Assembly: GCA_021186555.1 (NCBI GenBank)
Contig: JAJKFL010000003.1
Coordinates: 42,490,408 to 42,554,407, forward strand
Source: Reticulitermes speratus
Taxonomy: Eukaryota > Arthropoda > Insecta > Blattodea > Rhinotermitidae
Reading direction: 5' to 3'
Length of the DNA stretch: 64,000 nt
Shown here: positions 42,475-55,482 of the stretch, piece by piece
Layout: each line of letters begins with the position of its first letter
Numbering within the stretch: the first letter of the stretch is position 1
The notes under the pieces: model-generated
Databases searched by the model: none
The model's input: only the letters and a program-made list of their open reading frames with translations
What the model was told of the DNA's origin: nothing
Position numbers and translations under genes: made by a program

Positions 42475-42680
42475 CTAACACCATTAAGCAAAGTCCTTGT
42501 TGAGAAGCTAACAGGTCGTCAGCTAGTCAAGAAATCCCCCGCGTTTTATGGAACCCGAAGGTTCATTACCGCATTTACAAGAGCCCGCAACCTATCCCTA
42601 TCCTGAGCCATATCAATCCAGTCCACGCCCTCCCATCCCACTTCTTCAAGATCCATTTAATATTATCCTCCCATCTGTGT
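42475..42680 (-). pseudogene. LINE 3'-end remnant (LRVP-type), copy 2
   Basis: Minus strand: AGATGGGAGGATAATATTAA (RWEDNIK) is followed by a WGREG-like stretch, AATGCGGTAATGAACCTTCG (NAVMNLR), GGTTCCATAAAACGC and GGGGGATTTCTTGACTAGC. Translation matches the remembered end phrase better than copy 1 (36369-36680), with which it aligns. The rest of the element is absent. Confidence 0.58.
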
Positions 42681-45000
42681 GGAAATATGAGTAATAATAT
42701 AAAACACAATATCGTTAGGAAATTGATGGTGACAACTTCTTAAAATCTAAAACAAAATCCAAAGGAACATGGAAATGTATATATATTTACAAACTTAGGA
42801 ACTGATTTAAGAAAGAACACGAGCGATAAGAAATTGGCTGATAGTCAAATTGATGAATTGTTTGGGGATTCTTGGAACTGTATTAATTCGCTGAAGCGAT
42901 ATTCTTATGCTTATATTTCTCACTTGCTGTAAGTATATAGAAAACGAAATGCATGCATGGACAGGCATTGCTTTTGACAGAAAAGTACCTCTGTGGAAAC
43001 GTTGCTCCACCTTCCTAGGATTTGATCTCCTCATAGTGCGCGGATAGATTAAACATTCTGGGTAAACTCGCTGATGACGTTCAATAGCTGCTTGGAATTG
43101 ACTTTCAGTTTGTACCTAGTCAGGGTCATTTACAGCTGAAGCAATTCCACAAAAGTTCCCTTTCTTTTTAGAAAAAGAGGATAGGGGAGTCATGATCCAT
43201 GGATTGAAACGCGCCTCCTGATTGAAAATGGCAGGTCTATAGACGTTTTGCGGGAATGAAGTAGAGAGATTTAGAATCACTTAGTTGAATCGGTTTCAGG
43301 CACATATTTTCTATGTTTTTCTCTACGAAGCCTACAGGATATGTGTATCTCTTTGCTTTTAAATTTTACAATGAAGAGATGCGAAATCACATCAAGACAG
43401 TAACACCAATCAGATGCTCTCCTACATCTGCTACTGCATCGTCGAATTATGAAATAAAATGTTCATCAGGTTTAATTTTCCTAATTCCCTTGCCAGAATC
43501 CAGTGAAATAGCAAATAAAGTAAAAATGATGATCTTCAATCATTCACAGACATAAAATTTGAGGTTTGCACGGTGATGAGGAGCCATTTTCTTACGCTTC
43601 TTGGTTACGACGTCCCGCAATGACTTAATTTTCTCTACACCGACGACAGAGACAGTATCTTCCTCCGAAACTTTCGTACCAAATTTTCCAGGCCACGCGG
43701 CTTTATGACCCAGAAAACACAATACGGGTTTTGAAAGCAGCAAATCCATATAGAGGAGACTTAAGTGCCGCCCAGTTGTTTTTAAATTCCCAACCGTAGT
43801 TAACCACAATTTAAAATGAAGTAAGATGCAAAATACAAATCAGAACGATGTAAGGCAGAACCCATTAGCGAAATTTAAGTTTACTTGCTACTTTTTTATT
43901 TATTTGTAGTAGTCAAAAGGCAAACTCTTCTCTTAATTCATGACAGACTTTCAGAATATAAAAAATAATTCCTGATATAAAGGCAGGTTATTTAATAAAT
44001 TACAAAATGAAATAGTCTTGCCTTAAGTGTGATTCCACGTGCATTGTTATCATTTAAGAAAGACAGCATCGCTTTAAGTAGGCGCTATATCTGCTTTGAT
44101 TCTGACTAGTGAATTTGGCACACAGACTTCAGACATCGTATATGATTTATAAGAAAACGATTCATAAATCGAAGTGAGTTATGGAAGGCAGTACTGCAGT
44201 AGGACGACACGTCACTGCGGATGGTTTGCTAACAGCAATGATAGTACGCTCCACTGAAGGCAGTGATCTTCCACTGAGCTCCTAAACTGAAACGTGGCCA
44301 TTAGGTATAGTATAACACTGCACAACAACTCTTACAGAAGTACTAAGTCCAAACGGCAGCTTAATTAAGAATAGCTGTTATAGTCAGCGAAGCCGAATGA
44401 AACTTCCCAAATGCTATCAAAGGATACGAAAATGTCTGTATAGATTGTGATTAAATGGGATGTTCCATATTCTTCGTGGGTCATTAATGAGACTGGCCAG
44501 ATGTGTAGGCTCCAGCAAGAAGCAATACAAAGAAAACTGGGAGAAAGAATAGAGGGGAAAAGCTCCTTTAAAGAAACGAAAACTGTTATTGTTACGACAT
44601 GTTTTGAGTAACATCGCCATTGTAACGAAACATGAGCATGATCGGCCATCTTAGATCGTTAACCTTGATGCAACAAAGAGTCATTCCGAAAGGAAGAGAA
44701 AAAAAAAGAGTTTGTTTTAAGTTCACTTTCGAGACCAATAAAGTCCCTTGCAATGGTTGCTTGGTTTCTTAGCTTTAACCTCCCTATCTTTGTTTAGAAA
44801 TGTTTAGAAGGAGAGTAACTTTTGGTTACGTTAAGATGCCAAGACTTAGTGATGCAATTTGTGGTCTCTGAACTTCAAACAATCGCCTGCTTAAAATTTC
44901 TTTACTTCGTTAATGCATGAAATGACGCACTGTATATGAATACTATTACTAATAAACAAGACAGGCAATGTACGTATAAAAGTAAGATTAAGGCGCTTTC
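42681..45000. other. Unassigned
   Basis: No repeat family or gene recognised. Minus-strand frames of 89-94 codons (43540-43809, 44365-44649) have no domain. Confidence 0.45.
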
Positions 45001-45498
45001 GTGTAACCATTGTTGCCGTGGAAAAACATTAAGTATTGCATATTCTGAGTGTGTGTCTGTAGCCTTAGTTACCCAGCATGCATGGCGCATGCTCATTTTA
45101 TTGTCATCTGTGGCCTGTCTGGCTTTACCACATTTTTCCCCAATACTTTACAAAAGGCACGATTTTCGAAAAATAATTATTGAACATAAAATGTGTGTTT
45201 TGAATGTCTCTACAAATTTCGTCTGAAATATTTCTCATTTTAAGAAGAATTCAGCGAGATTCTGCCATACATGTAAATACATCTTCATGTAAAATACCCG
45301 TTATTCTTACAAGATTTTAATTAAACTTGAATTTTCACGACATATTTTCGAAAAATACTCAAATATAGAATTTGTTGAAAATGCGTCCAGTGGGAGCCGA
45401 GTTGTTCTATGCGGAGCGACGGACGGACAGATGGACAGAAATGACGAAGCTAACAGTCGCTTTTCACAATTTTTCTATCGCGCCTAAAAACTGTCAAC
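45001..45498 (+). repeat. Anonymous dispersed repeat, copy 2
   Basis: TAACCATTGTTGCCGTGG is followed at once by the body that starts GAGTGTGTGTCTGTAGCC and ends AGCTAACAGTCGCTTTTCAC. It aligns with 34525-34999. Shared internal blocks are TGTCATCTGTGGCCTGTCTG, AGAATTCAGCGAGATT and GGACGGACAGATGGACAG. Its more compact 5' end suggests it is closer to the ancestral arrangement than copy 1. Confidence 0.78.
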
Positions 45499-46841
45499 AT
45501 AATTGTTTCTTAAAATTAAACATCACAACTACAGCACTAGTGTGATATTTAATTTAAATAAATAAATCTAGTTACCTTAACGGTCTTTAATTACTAACAT
45601 TGTTACATAAACAAAACGTGATTACCCACATTAAGTGAACAAATATTACTGCTTAAATTTACTTAAAGTATGTGACTGCCTACATAAAGTTGTCGAGGTA
45701 GAAGTACATTGGCTACGTAAACGGCACAGTATAAAGGCGTATATTAAACTCAGCTGTCTAAGGACGTGGTCCGAAGAAGGATTTCATGAAAACTCTAAAG
45801 AACCGTTGGTACCATAAAAGCAAGGAATTTCTTGACCACCTTAGCATGTCAGCTTTTCAAAAAAATAAGATAAAATTCAGTAATTACACAAAGTTATGTG
45901 TACAACCGCCATTTCGACTAAATATTTGAACACTTCTTTTCGTTCCAATTTTTCCAAATAAAAATTTAATTAGTGACTCTATTTCATAAAGTGGTGACAA
46001 TACAAGTCAACGAGTCTAATCCGTTGGTCCTCTCATAGACAGTTTGTGTGTTTAAAATACATTCTTATTAGCATCTTAATATCTCACAAGAGATTTTTCT
46101 CCCGTCAGATTTTCGGGTTAAAATTATGTGTAAAATTCTTATCTCTCCCACGCAGGCAACATGTGTCCCTCATCTCGTCCTGCTTGATTTGATTGACGTA
46201 GTAGTGTCTGGTGCGCAGCCAGACTGTCCTCGTGTAATTTTCTCCATATGACGTTCTTCTTGTAATTTTCACTATCCTCTTGTTATTTCCTGTATCTTAG
46301 TTTTAAATATCCTCGTATCCTCTTCAGTAGCAGATCATATTCTGTACAAGGCATATGTTGGAGTACGTTACTTGTAATGATACTTAATTTCCATTCATAA
46401 GTAACATTCTTATATCCTTGTTATAGTATAAAAATTTCTTACGTCAGAATTTATAAATTTTTACATATTCAATTAGTACAAATATATTAAATTCTTCCCT
46501 ATTATATATAGTATAATATCCTATTAATTTTTGTTTCGGGTATACCTCTACAACTGCAAATCACAACAGTCTATGAATTATTTTTGTTTGGACTTCTACA
46601 TTTTCTTCATACTCGCCGGTTTTCCAAATATTTATTGCGTCGAAGTTTCCTTTATTTGCACTAATTACAATAAAAATTCCCGACCACATATCTACGTTCT
46701 TCTTCACAGTAGCTATGCAATTATATTCCGAAAACATATTTCAATCCTATGAAATGCAGTTAGCGTTATATTAAAATGCTGCTGCAATTAAGATAAAAAA
46801 TATGTCACTGACAAAAACTTAAAGGTACTAATTATTTAACA
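45499..46841. other. Unassigned AT-rich DNA
   Basis: Nothing recognised. Confidence 0.5.
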
Positions 46842-47110
46842 GGCCGACACCGGTGGTCGTGAGATCTAAGGCGTAGGTATGCAGAAGCTTGGCTGATGGG
46901 ATAGCCTGTTAGAAGCTCGCTGGGGGCATGGATTTTTGTCTCAAATGTTTGTTGGGTATTGTGTAGGCAGCGGCCTCTGCGACAAGCTGATCACTCGTTC
47001 AGAGAGTCTTACCATTTGTGTGTGTGTGTGTGTGTGATTTTGTGTGATCTGGAGACCTCAAAACGAGGCGGCCCACGCTCGATTTTGGCTGCAGCGCCAC
47101 AAAAAAAAAA
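46842..47110 (+). mobile_element. SINE (family A), full length but mutated
   Basis: Head GGTCGTGAGATCTAAGGCG and a damaged B box; body GGGGGCATGGATTTTTGTCTC, CGGCCTCTGCGACAAGC and CAGAGAGTCTTACC; an internal GT microsatellite at about 47017-47036; then TGTGATCTGGAGACCTC, GAGGCGGCCCACGC and an A run. ATTATTT at 46831-46837 and 47112-47118 may be the target-site duplication. The GT tract arose within the element at the GAGTGTGGTGTG block. Confidence 0.85.
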
Positions 47111-47118
47111 GATTATTT

Positions 47119-49484
47119 TCCAGTAACCTAAGCACTTACGCGATGATGCATAAAAATATGCGCCAGCTACAACAGTAGCGATGTCTAGGTCGATACGAGG
47201 TTTGGAAAGAAGAAAGAGAAAGTTTCTTGTGCGGTATCAACAGTTTTATGTACATGTTCACAATCTACTTTAATAGGTGCAATGAAGGTGAGAAACTAAG
47301 GCAAAGAAATGTTTACCAAATTATACTGGGCAAAATTATATAATTTGATCAGCTGTTTTGGAAGAAGCTAGAAAATTGTTTACCTCGGCTGAAAGGAATA
47401 AATTTACCCGCGAAAAAAGTAAAAATAACTATGATGGATGAAATTTATACAAAAATATGCTATTACCGCCTCCAATTTTGCATTTTCTAGTTAAATTAAT
47501 TAAACTTAAAATTCTTAATGCATCCTTTCTTTCTTTACTGAATTAAAAATGAAATTTAAAGAGTCTACGCTTAATTTCTGGTAACATTATGATCTACAGA
47601 TTTCAGAAATGTTTACGTGTGCTTCCAAATAAATATTTTATATTAATTTATATATACCTGATTTTGAAGCTTATTACTATGTGTAAAATTGTACCACATG
47701 TTGAAAAACAAGATTGAATCACTATGATTCGGCCGTATCCTACTCGTTTATTAGAAGAGGGAAGGCCATTTAAATGTAAGGATAGCTAAAGCAGAGAGGG
47801 TTTAAATTACCTAACCTGTTCCATGCCTGCAAAATGAGGCACACTACAAGTTATTAGGAGAGTAGCCGACGGTTGTGTACTAATGAGAAGCAGCAGAAGT
47901 TGAAGTATAGTTACAGTACAAACTCTCGGCACATGCAGTACAACTGTCGCTCAAACTTAACACGCTGCCAAAGACGGCTAACTGCCACAAATAAGAATAG
48001 AGTTTAAAATATAATTTCTCTATGCTCTGAAAACCTATACAAAGTTTCCGATTTAAATCATTTTGAAGGTTTCTGAAGTACCATGTCCTTTTACACCGTC
48101 AAATAAATATAGAACCTAATTGTTTACGACCGTTTTAAAAACTCCTCAGATAGGACAACCTAATGTGACGTAAATCAATCTGGTCAACACAACCAAATTT
48201 ATTTCTGCCAGGTCGATCTTAGTATTATCCTCCGATATATTCCTAGATATAATGAGTAGACCCTCATTTAAGTTTCCTGAACAATGTGTCTTCATGTATT
48301 TCACACTTCCTTTTGTGTTCACGTGTTTCTCCCATCTGGTACTCCTTACTTGATTTGCTTGATTTAATGATATTTTTGAAGAGTAAAGCTTGGTGGTGTT
48401 TCAAGTACGGTAGGGGAAAATAAAAGATTCTGGAGAAATCCGATAAATTTAATACCTTATTGCTTCATATTACACTAGTCTAATTTTTAGAAATCTCACA
48501 TTTAACAGCGATGTGTAAACTTCGGATTTGCTATAATTATTTAAATCTCAGTACACTGCTTGGAAAGAAGGCCAGCATAAGTCAGCTCTACTAATGTTTT
48601 CACATTCATAAATAAAGTGTTTTGGGATCATTTGTTATTAGAGACGTCACCATCTGAGGCGAAAAATCATGCAGCTCAAACGTTATTACTGTATGAGCAA
48701 TAAGGTAGGGACATAATATAATAAGATCAAATTTGTTTTTATTTTCCAAATTCTAGTTTCTTCTATGTATAAAAATCACTGTAAATTAGTATCTCAACAT
48801 ATATATGAACTTAGAGGTTCAGATATCCAGTTATCACAATTGACACAATTGTGTTTTCATAGTCTGAATGGAATGTGAAAGTTTGTAGATGACAGTACTA
48901 AAACCATTTACGTATCACCTCTAAAGCAAGAATATCTGTGGTTCGAAATTATGTCCAATCTTCAATTTCTGACTGTAAAAATTTCTGTAGGAAGCTTGAA
49001 ATTTGGAAACGTTAATTTCAGAAGCTTCTCCCATAATGACAATGAAGTTCCATATTTAGCTACACAGTTCCTCTGTAAATGATTGAGTTGTGTTCAAATA
49101 ATTAATTTGTTCATGTATCACGCAATTTCCTTCGCTTATGAATTTCTTATGTTGAATGCAAGAGAAGTACAGGAGCGCTGCATGTTACATTGTCCTAATT
49201 ATTTAACGAAGCTTATTATGCCCTGGCTAATGTTAAGTAAATTATTTAGGACTCTTTTAAACGAGGAAATATGAGTTCAAAGCATTATCCCTAAGAGTAG
49301 GCCTGTACTTCCTTTTACGATTAATTAATAATATATATGGCTTATAGTTACGAAATAAACTACCTATTTCTGATTTGTTTAAAGATACTAGTCGTATAAG
49401 AAAGTGTAGGAGTAAAAGTGTAAATGTAAAGCAATAAAACCTGAAATGTGACGTGATCATGACTCTGACTAAGCATAACACTGC
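47119..49484. other. Unassigned AT-rich DNA
   Basis: The only small structure seen is the perfect 12-bp palindrome ACACAATTGTGT at 48843-48854. No family or exon. Confidence 0.45.
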
Positions 49485-49540
49485 CCTCTGCGATGTGATG
49501 CCGTGCAGTCTGGTAGAAATTTACTAACGTTAAGAAGCAC
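49485..49540 (+). repeat. Short dispersed repeat, copy 2
   Basis: CTGCGATGTGATGCCGTGCA, then GTCTGGTAGAAATTTACTAA and CGTT. It corresponds to 4083-4130 and 59967-60012. Confidence 0.48.
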
Positions 49541-50293
49541 GTTTTCAAATATCGAGGACGATACGGAACAATAGACTTTGTTACACTACGAGCAAAAGAT
49601 ATTTATTTAAGGCAATTTTTCGTGACATAGAACAGGCCAGGAACTCTACAAATTACAATTAGCATTTTGTAGTATTGCATATTTCCGTGTATTTATAGTT
49701 CAACCTTTTAATAAAATCCCTAATGATTTGTATTATACCTTAAACTCGTTGAAATGGCTATTAAAAAACCGAACATGTTGGAGTTTGTGGTGTAATAGAC
49801 ACAATTAAGGATTTCCCTTTATATATATAAAGAGAGAGAGGATGTGTATATACTTATATCTTGTATTTTTGTTGCTTGAGTTATTAAAATATAATTGTCA
49901 TTATTGTGTAAATAATGATCGTGATGACGAATAAGACCAACAAGAAATGAGTGAAGTTCCTATGAGATTCCACAAAGATTCGATACAACACTACAACATC
50001 GCAGTAGAAATTCACATTTTCTTTTTCTGCTTTGTGGTAACACATAATCTGGTAGGCAATCTAAGTTGTTAAGTGACTTAAAGATCACTGGTAGCCTTTG
50101 AGTGTCCTGCTTCTCGTCTCGCACTTCTGCTAACCAGGAGAAGATCTTTGTTAGTCTTACGGATGTACGATTTATAAAATTGTGGGCAGTGGAAAGGAAA
50201 TTTTATTACCTTACTACAAATTATTATCCAAGCAATTCTTCCTATAGTCTTAAGAAAATAACCGTGGGCTAAAAACATTTCAATGTTCTTCTC
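49541..50293. other. Unassigned
   Basis: A TA/GA-rich stretch lies near 49819-49845. Nothing else recognised before the minisatellite. Confidence 0.45.
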
Positions 50294-50635
50294 ACGACAG
50301 AAATCAGTAAATTCCCTCCCCATGACAGAAGTAAGTAAAATGCACCCCTCATGACAGAATTTACTACAATGTCCTCATCATTACTGAAGTAACTATAATG
50401 CCCTCCTGACATCAGAAGTCAGTAAAACTCCCTCTTCCTGACAGAATTTAATACAATGCCCTTATCATTACTAAAGTAAGTACAATGCTCTTTTTACGAC
50501 AGAAGTCAGTAGAGTGACCTCTTCATAGCAAACTTCATAGGATGCCCTCCTCATTACTTAAGTCAGTATAATTTCTTCCCCATCAATGAAGTACAATGCT
50601 CGCCTGACAACAAAATCCAATACAGTATTCTCTTC
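50294..50635. repeat. Diverged 29-bp minisatellite with 87-bp higher-order period
   Basis: Twelve units start at 50294, 50322, 50351, 50380, 50409, 50438, 50467, 50496, 50525, 50553, 50582 and 50607; nearly all spacings are 28-29. Units follow the pattern GACAGAAGTCAGTAAAATGC plus a CCTC-rich end. Every third unit is more alike than neighbours: types ACAGAAGTCAGTAAA, ACAGAATTTACTACAATG and ATTACTGAAGTAA recur in that order three times. So a three-unit (87-bp) block was amplified after the 29-bp unit had diverged. Confidence 0.92.
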
Positions 50636-53600
50636 ACGATACAAGAAACCGAAAAATGATAAAATGCATAATGACAACGTTATGACAGCCAAGACATAGG
50701 TGGTAATGCAGCCAGCGACGAATATAGTGGCGACGAGCTGTCAGGATAGACTTGTCAAAGAAGAGGAATCTCTCCTTGCCCTTCAAAAATAACCTAATCT
50801 CTATCGAACCTGGATCCCAGACCATACATAAGACAAAAACGGAGAACTCTCAATTCTTATTCTTACCTGTTACTGAAAATTAGCGTATTTATTATTGGCA
50901 ATATTGTTGTCTAGATTAAATTAAATTAGACCCAATGAAATTTATCCCAAAAACTCTGTATATACAGTTAGTTTTGCGCCTGATTTAATATGCAGTTATT
51001 ATTTTAAGTAGAATTTATTTTAACGTGGGTGGTTCTTGTGTCAGCATGCGCTAAGCCCTTAACCAGGTTTTGCAAAAATATTTTCCCAATTTGTGTAATC
51101 TGTAATGACAATGCAATTTCATTTACAACGGGCCGCTTTTATTTTTATCAGCTTTTAACCCTTATATTTAAAATCACCATCCTATAAGCCGAATTAAATG
51201 GAAACAATAAAAACAAAACACTATATAACAATAGAATATAATGGGACCCACAGAAACATAATAACAGATTCAATACAAAAACAAGGAAAAAAGAAAACAC
51301 TTCGCTTAATTAAATTACTGAATTACGGATATTACAGTGCACAGCAGTGTCTATCCCGTCCTTATGCAGAGCACATATCCAAACCGCTACAACCGATCTC
51401 CATTATCAGAGCTACGGTCGGAAACTTTCGAAACAGCTTCTCATCCTTCTTTATCGTTAAAATACGTTCAAATATAGAGGAAGCATATCGGTGAGCACTC
51501 GCACATTGATAAAACCTAAACCCAATATACCGCTATTTTCAGACCTATTATATACGCTATGTGACGTGTATAAAGCTGTCAGATAGCTGCACGCAGCATG
51601 ACGTCATATCAGAATGACGCTCTTTTCCATAAAATGATTTCCATCACTCTCAATTTCCACTAAACAGTGAAAAAGAACCGTACTCTTGATACAAAAAATA
51701 CTTTAAAACCAACAAATTGCGCCCAAATTTTTTAAAATTGATTTACATCTAAGAAATTACAAATTAATAAGACTCCGCGCCTCTATTTAACTTCGACAAC
51801 GGAGTAAACTATGTGTCTCCGTTTAGACATTTTAGCCCCAGTTTCCACCAAAATAGTTACACAAGATGTAACACACAAACGAGTTTATATACGGTGTGCA
51901 ACAAAGGAACATCAAGCCGATAGGGAAAGAACATTCTTATCTTTAGTCTTAATGTATCCTAGAGATTCAAGACATAAACAGTACATTGTAATAAATTTCC
52001 TGATACCTGAATAACCCTTTAAGGACAAAATGTAATCATTTTTATTTAAAGGCCAAGCTCATATAGCGTAGTAAACACTTATGATCTCGGTTATAAAAAC
52101 TAACCATTGAGTGTTTTATAGGGCGAAATTCGTTGTTTGTTGCGAGATACATACAAAAAGTATAAATATAAACTGTGAGCAGGAAGCAAAATTTTTAATG
52201 TTAAAATTGGTGGTATAGACACTAATCGCTAGACCTTAAAAGGGTGATACTGTAAACTAACTCCATTCATATTTGGTATTATTTATAACACAGTAACGGC
52301 ACTTGAAGTATTTACTACAGCTCTGTCTTCATTACCGTGAAGTGCCTTTGTTATAAATTTCAAAGACGCTGCAATATTTTGCTACAATGGGATGTTATCA
52401 ATTTAAGTATGTTTACATAAATAAACATGTGAACACAAGAACCCCAAACTCTTTGCCTCCAAGGGACACGAATAAAAGTTATGTGTGAAGGTGCCTTAAA
52501 ATGTAAGTGATATTCGGTTCCATGGTTAAAAATACAAGTGAATCCCACAAACCTGTAAGCACACTTCCCTACACTTACTGCCTGCCAAAGCCACCTGTAC
52601 TCGCGTGTAATAATTACTGACAGCTGGAAGGAAATGTAACTGTTGCATAGTAAGAGTTTTGCATTGCATGACTATATTAAGTAAACTTTAGCATCGATTT
52701 CGTGATGGCCTTTCATAAAAACACTCATGTAATTTTCTGAACCTCGGTCTTCCTTACCTGAAAATTACAAATAATAAATATGCAATCAACACGTTAAAAC
52801 TCTCCAAGTTAGGAGTTCCTTAAACTGCAGCACGCAAGGCTGTTATAAACAAGGTTATTTTGTACAGCAAATGTGTCATGTGTTTATTGTTTATCTGTAT
52901 ATTCCATAATATTTTCGGAATACCGCGTCGCATGTCAGATTAGCTGACAGACTGCACTAAGCCGTGATAGATAATCAAATGGAAAAATGTTCATAATATC
53001 CCGACATTTTGCTTTATTTTGTAACAATTTAATACTATTTCTTTAAGTCATGTTTTAATACTATCTTTCGATCTACAACAGGATCTTAAAAATGATCCCT
53101 TTAATTCACCTTTGAGCACTAAAATTTTCCACATGTGTAATAAACGCGTTATTCATCTTAATATGAGGTAAAGATTATCAATACGGAGGTCATTGTTACG
53201 TAATTCTTTCTACCTTTCATTAGAGCCAAACTATAACATCAGAAGATTCATAAATTTCTCTCAATTTTGCTATTATTGACTGATACTGAAGGACCAATTT
53301 TTACGCTATTAAGAAACAGACAAAATAACTGATTAATTGTACACTAAATATAATGCAATGCTAATATGAAGGTCCGTTTATGAAAAACGTAGAAACCAGC
53401 AAATGTCCCACATGAATATTATGCGTCAGAAGTTACTGAATATTCTTTTCTCAAGTATACTTAAAAATGGCGCATATTTAGCGTGGAATCGGGTGCCGAA
53501 TTACTATAAATTTTAGATTAAAAAATTGAAAGATGAGTGTAGGTGCAAACATCAGACATATTTCCGCATTTTCTTCTAAGACCTGAGCATAATCTTGCCT

Positions 53601-54049
53601 GAGTGGCTACAGCAATCCCGCCGGTTTGTAATGGATGCAAGTTAGTTCACCGTAGTGGTACCGAATGACCTTTTCAATTTAATGTATCTTGTGTTCTGTT
53701 ACAAAGAATTGGTGGGGTTTCCAAATACAAGGCTATTGAACTGTTATCATAAGACATTAAAGTAACAACGGCATTAAGATGGACAAGTTTAAGAATGTTG
53801 ACTGCATACACGGATCCAGGTACCATCACGTATTGGCAGACTATCAGACAGGGACATTAATAGACTCCAGTATACTCGTATTAATCCTGCGGGGAGGCAA
53901 TGATGAGTACACGAGAAAAGGACCAAATCCATGCAGCAATGTCTGACACGGTGCACATTGCACTGGGTTCCGACTACCTTGGATGTTTTGCGAGAGATGC
54001 TTTCCTGTATAACAATCTTGTCTCGAGAAATACAGTCGTTCTTGAGAAC
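50636..54049. other. Unassigned; a possible SINE scrap at its start
   Basis: On the minus strand 50640-50815 has GATCCAGGTTCGATAGAG and GAGATTCCTCTTCTTTGAC, weakly like a tRNA B box and the family B body, but the order is not convincing. TGACGTCA lies at 51599-51606. Frames of 98 and 67 codons (51198-51494, 51811-52014) have no domain. Confidence 0.35.
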
Positions 54050-54121
54050 CTCACAGTCGCTCAGGAAGTCAAGAAATTCCGCATTGCTATGTTCACAAGA
54101 ACCGGTTCATGGTCTCCATTT
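54050..54121 (+). repeat. Possible repeat remnant (LTVAQ-type)
   Basis: The plus frame reads LTVAQEVKKF then FTRTGSWSPF. I remember [20 protein letters not shown] and FTRARHWSLSW as translation phrases of an abundant roach and termite interspersed repeat. Only the first part is present, so the call is tentative. Confidence 0.32.
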
Positions 54122-55450
54122 AAGCGAAAGAAATTTCTACCCAATTTTTATTATATATTTTGCTATTATCCTAGCCTCTACACTCAAGTCAGAACAGCGG
54201 TCTCTTCCTGATTAAAACATTATATGTATGTACATATATATCAATACATAAAACCATTTAAAAATGAAAATAAAATTTGGGTAAAAAATGATTCGAAGAT
54301 AGCATACCAAACCTCCGCTAGCATATAAAAAGGAAGTCAGATTAAATTAAATTAAATTAAATCCCGAAACTTCATACTATCATGGAGATATACATCTGAG
54401 TTTGACACCGAACAGAATAAACACAAATTATATTTTGACGTGTTCTGCTTAGGAGGATTAAAACTGTTCCTTCCATCATTTTGCTAGTCGCTTCTGACAT
54501 TTTCTGACATCGGTTGATATTGACATAGCATACTATGGATTCCTTCTAAAACGGTCTTTCCAAAACGTCTGTAAAATTTCTTTTGAGAGATTATTATTTT
54601 TGTTACATTTTGAATTAAGATTTTCATCTGGTATAAGACGCTGCCTAGTCTAATAGACTAGCAGAATTTTACTGATGTTTAACAAAGTCCTACTCTCTCC
54701 ATAACCCACTCTGATTATAATCACCGTCTTGAGAACCTCCAGCCTAGTTAAAGTATTTAAATTATTCGCTTGTTGGAGCTTTTTAGAATGTAAAATAATA
54801 AAACGTATTTGCTCATACATAATTCGTTCCCCCAAAAATGTAATTTTTCTTTTGCTGTTGGGATAGGAATTCCGTGCTTATGATTTAATGCTCTAAATAA
54901 GACACGACAGCGGTGCGTGTCTTCAACAAACATATGTGAAGGCAAACGAGGAAGACTAACCCGCAAACAAGACAATTGCGAGCAGGTGTAGTCTACCTTT
55001 GCACACTTTTTATTCGACTACATTTTTCGTGTTCAGTTTCTCTTGTAACACCCTGCAGTACATGCCCTTTGACTTTTCTGTGTCTACGTAGCAAGAATGA
55101 TCGAAATCCACTGGCATTTGTTGCACACAAAAATTATATAAATATACTTTACGTTACATTCTAATTCTACCCATAAAATTATTTCTTCAGTGATCAAGCT
55201 ATTCTTCGTTATTCCGATGTTCAATTCACGAAAGTGAATCGTAAACACCCTAAAAAAATATCCATTTTTATATTCATATTTTTCATCCATATTTTTATGC
55301 TTATATGTTTTTATATTTATATCTTTTATATTTACATTATATACACATTGTTTTATATATCGATACATTTTATATATGTAATTGTAAAAAGGGTGAGTTT
55401 TCCTCTTACAAAATGCATGGAGTTTGTTTTTCATAGTTTCTGTCATAAGC
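54122..55450. other. Unassigned, with simple AT-rich repeats
   Basis: A TTAAA pentanucleotide run lies at about 54341-54362, and a TATTTTTATA-rich low-complexity block at 55255-55380. No gene or transposon recognised. Confidence 0.45.
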
Positions 55451-55482
55451 CTGATGATGGCTCTTTGAAGCTGAAATCGGTA
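55451..55482 (+). ncRNA. Hammerhead-like motif without stem I
   Basis: CTGATGA (55451-55457) is the canonical core. It is followed by T, hairpin GGCT-CTTTGA-AGCT with one G-U, GAAA (55473-55476), ATCGGT that can self-pair, and A. The flanks (ATAAGC and TCCTG) do not pair, so stem I is missing. It shares the extra T seen in all other copies. Confidence 0.35.

Noticed and set aside
50294-50635. CRISPR-like array
   Set aside because: Units are contiguous and diverged with no spacers, and the DNA is eukaryotic.
53598-53660. Possible tRNA gene (GCCTGAGTGGCTACAGC...)
   Set aside because: No B box of the GGTTCGAATCC type and no cloverleaf that I could draw.
53900-54211. A 103-codon plus-strand frame as a gene
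   Set aside because: Part of it reads as a roach-type interspersed repeat phrase, and no domain or splice support is seen.
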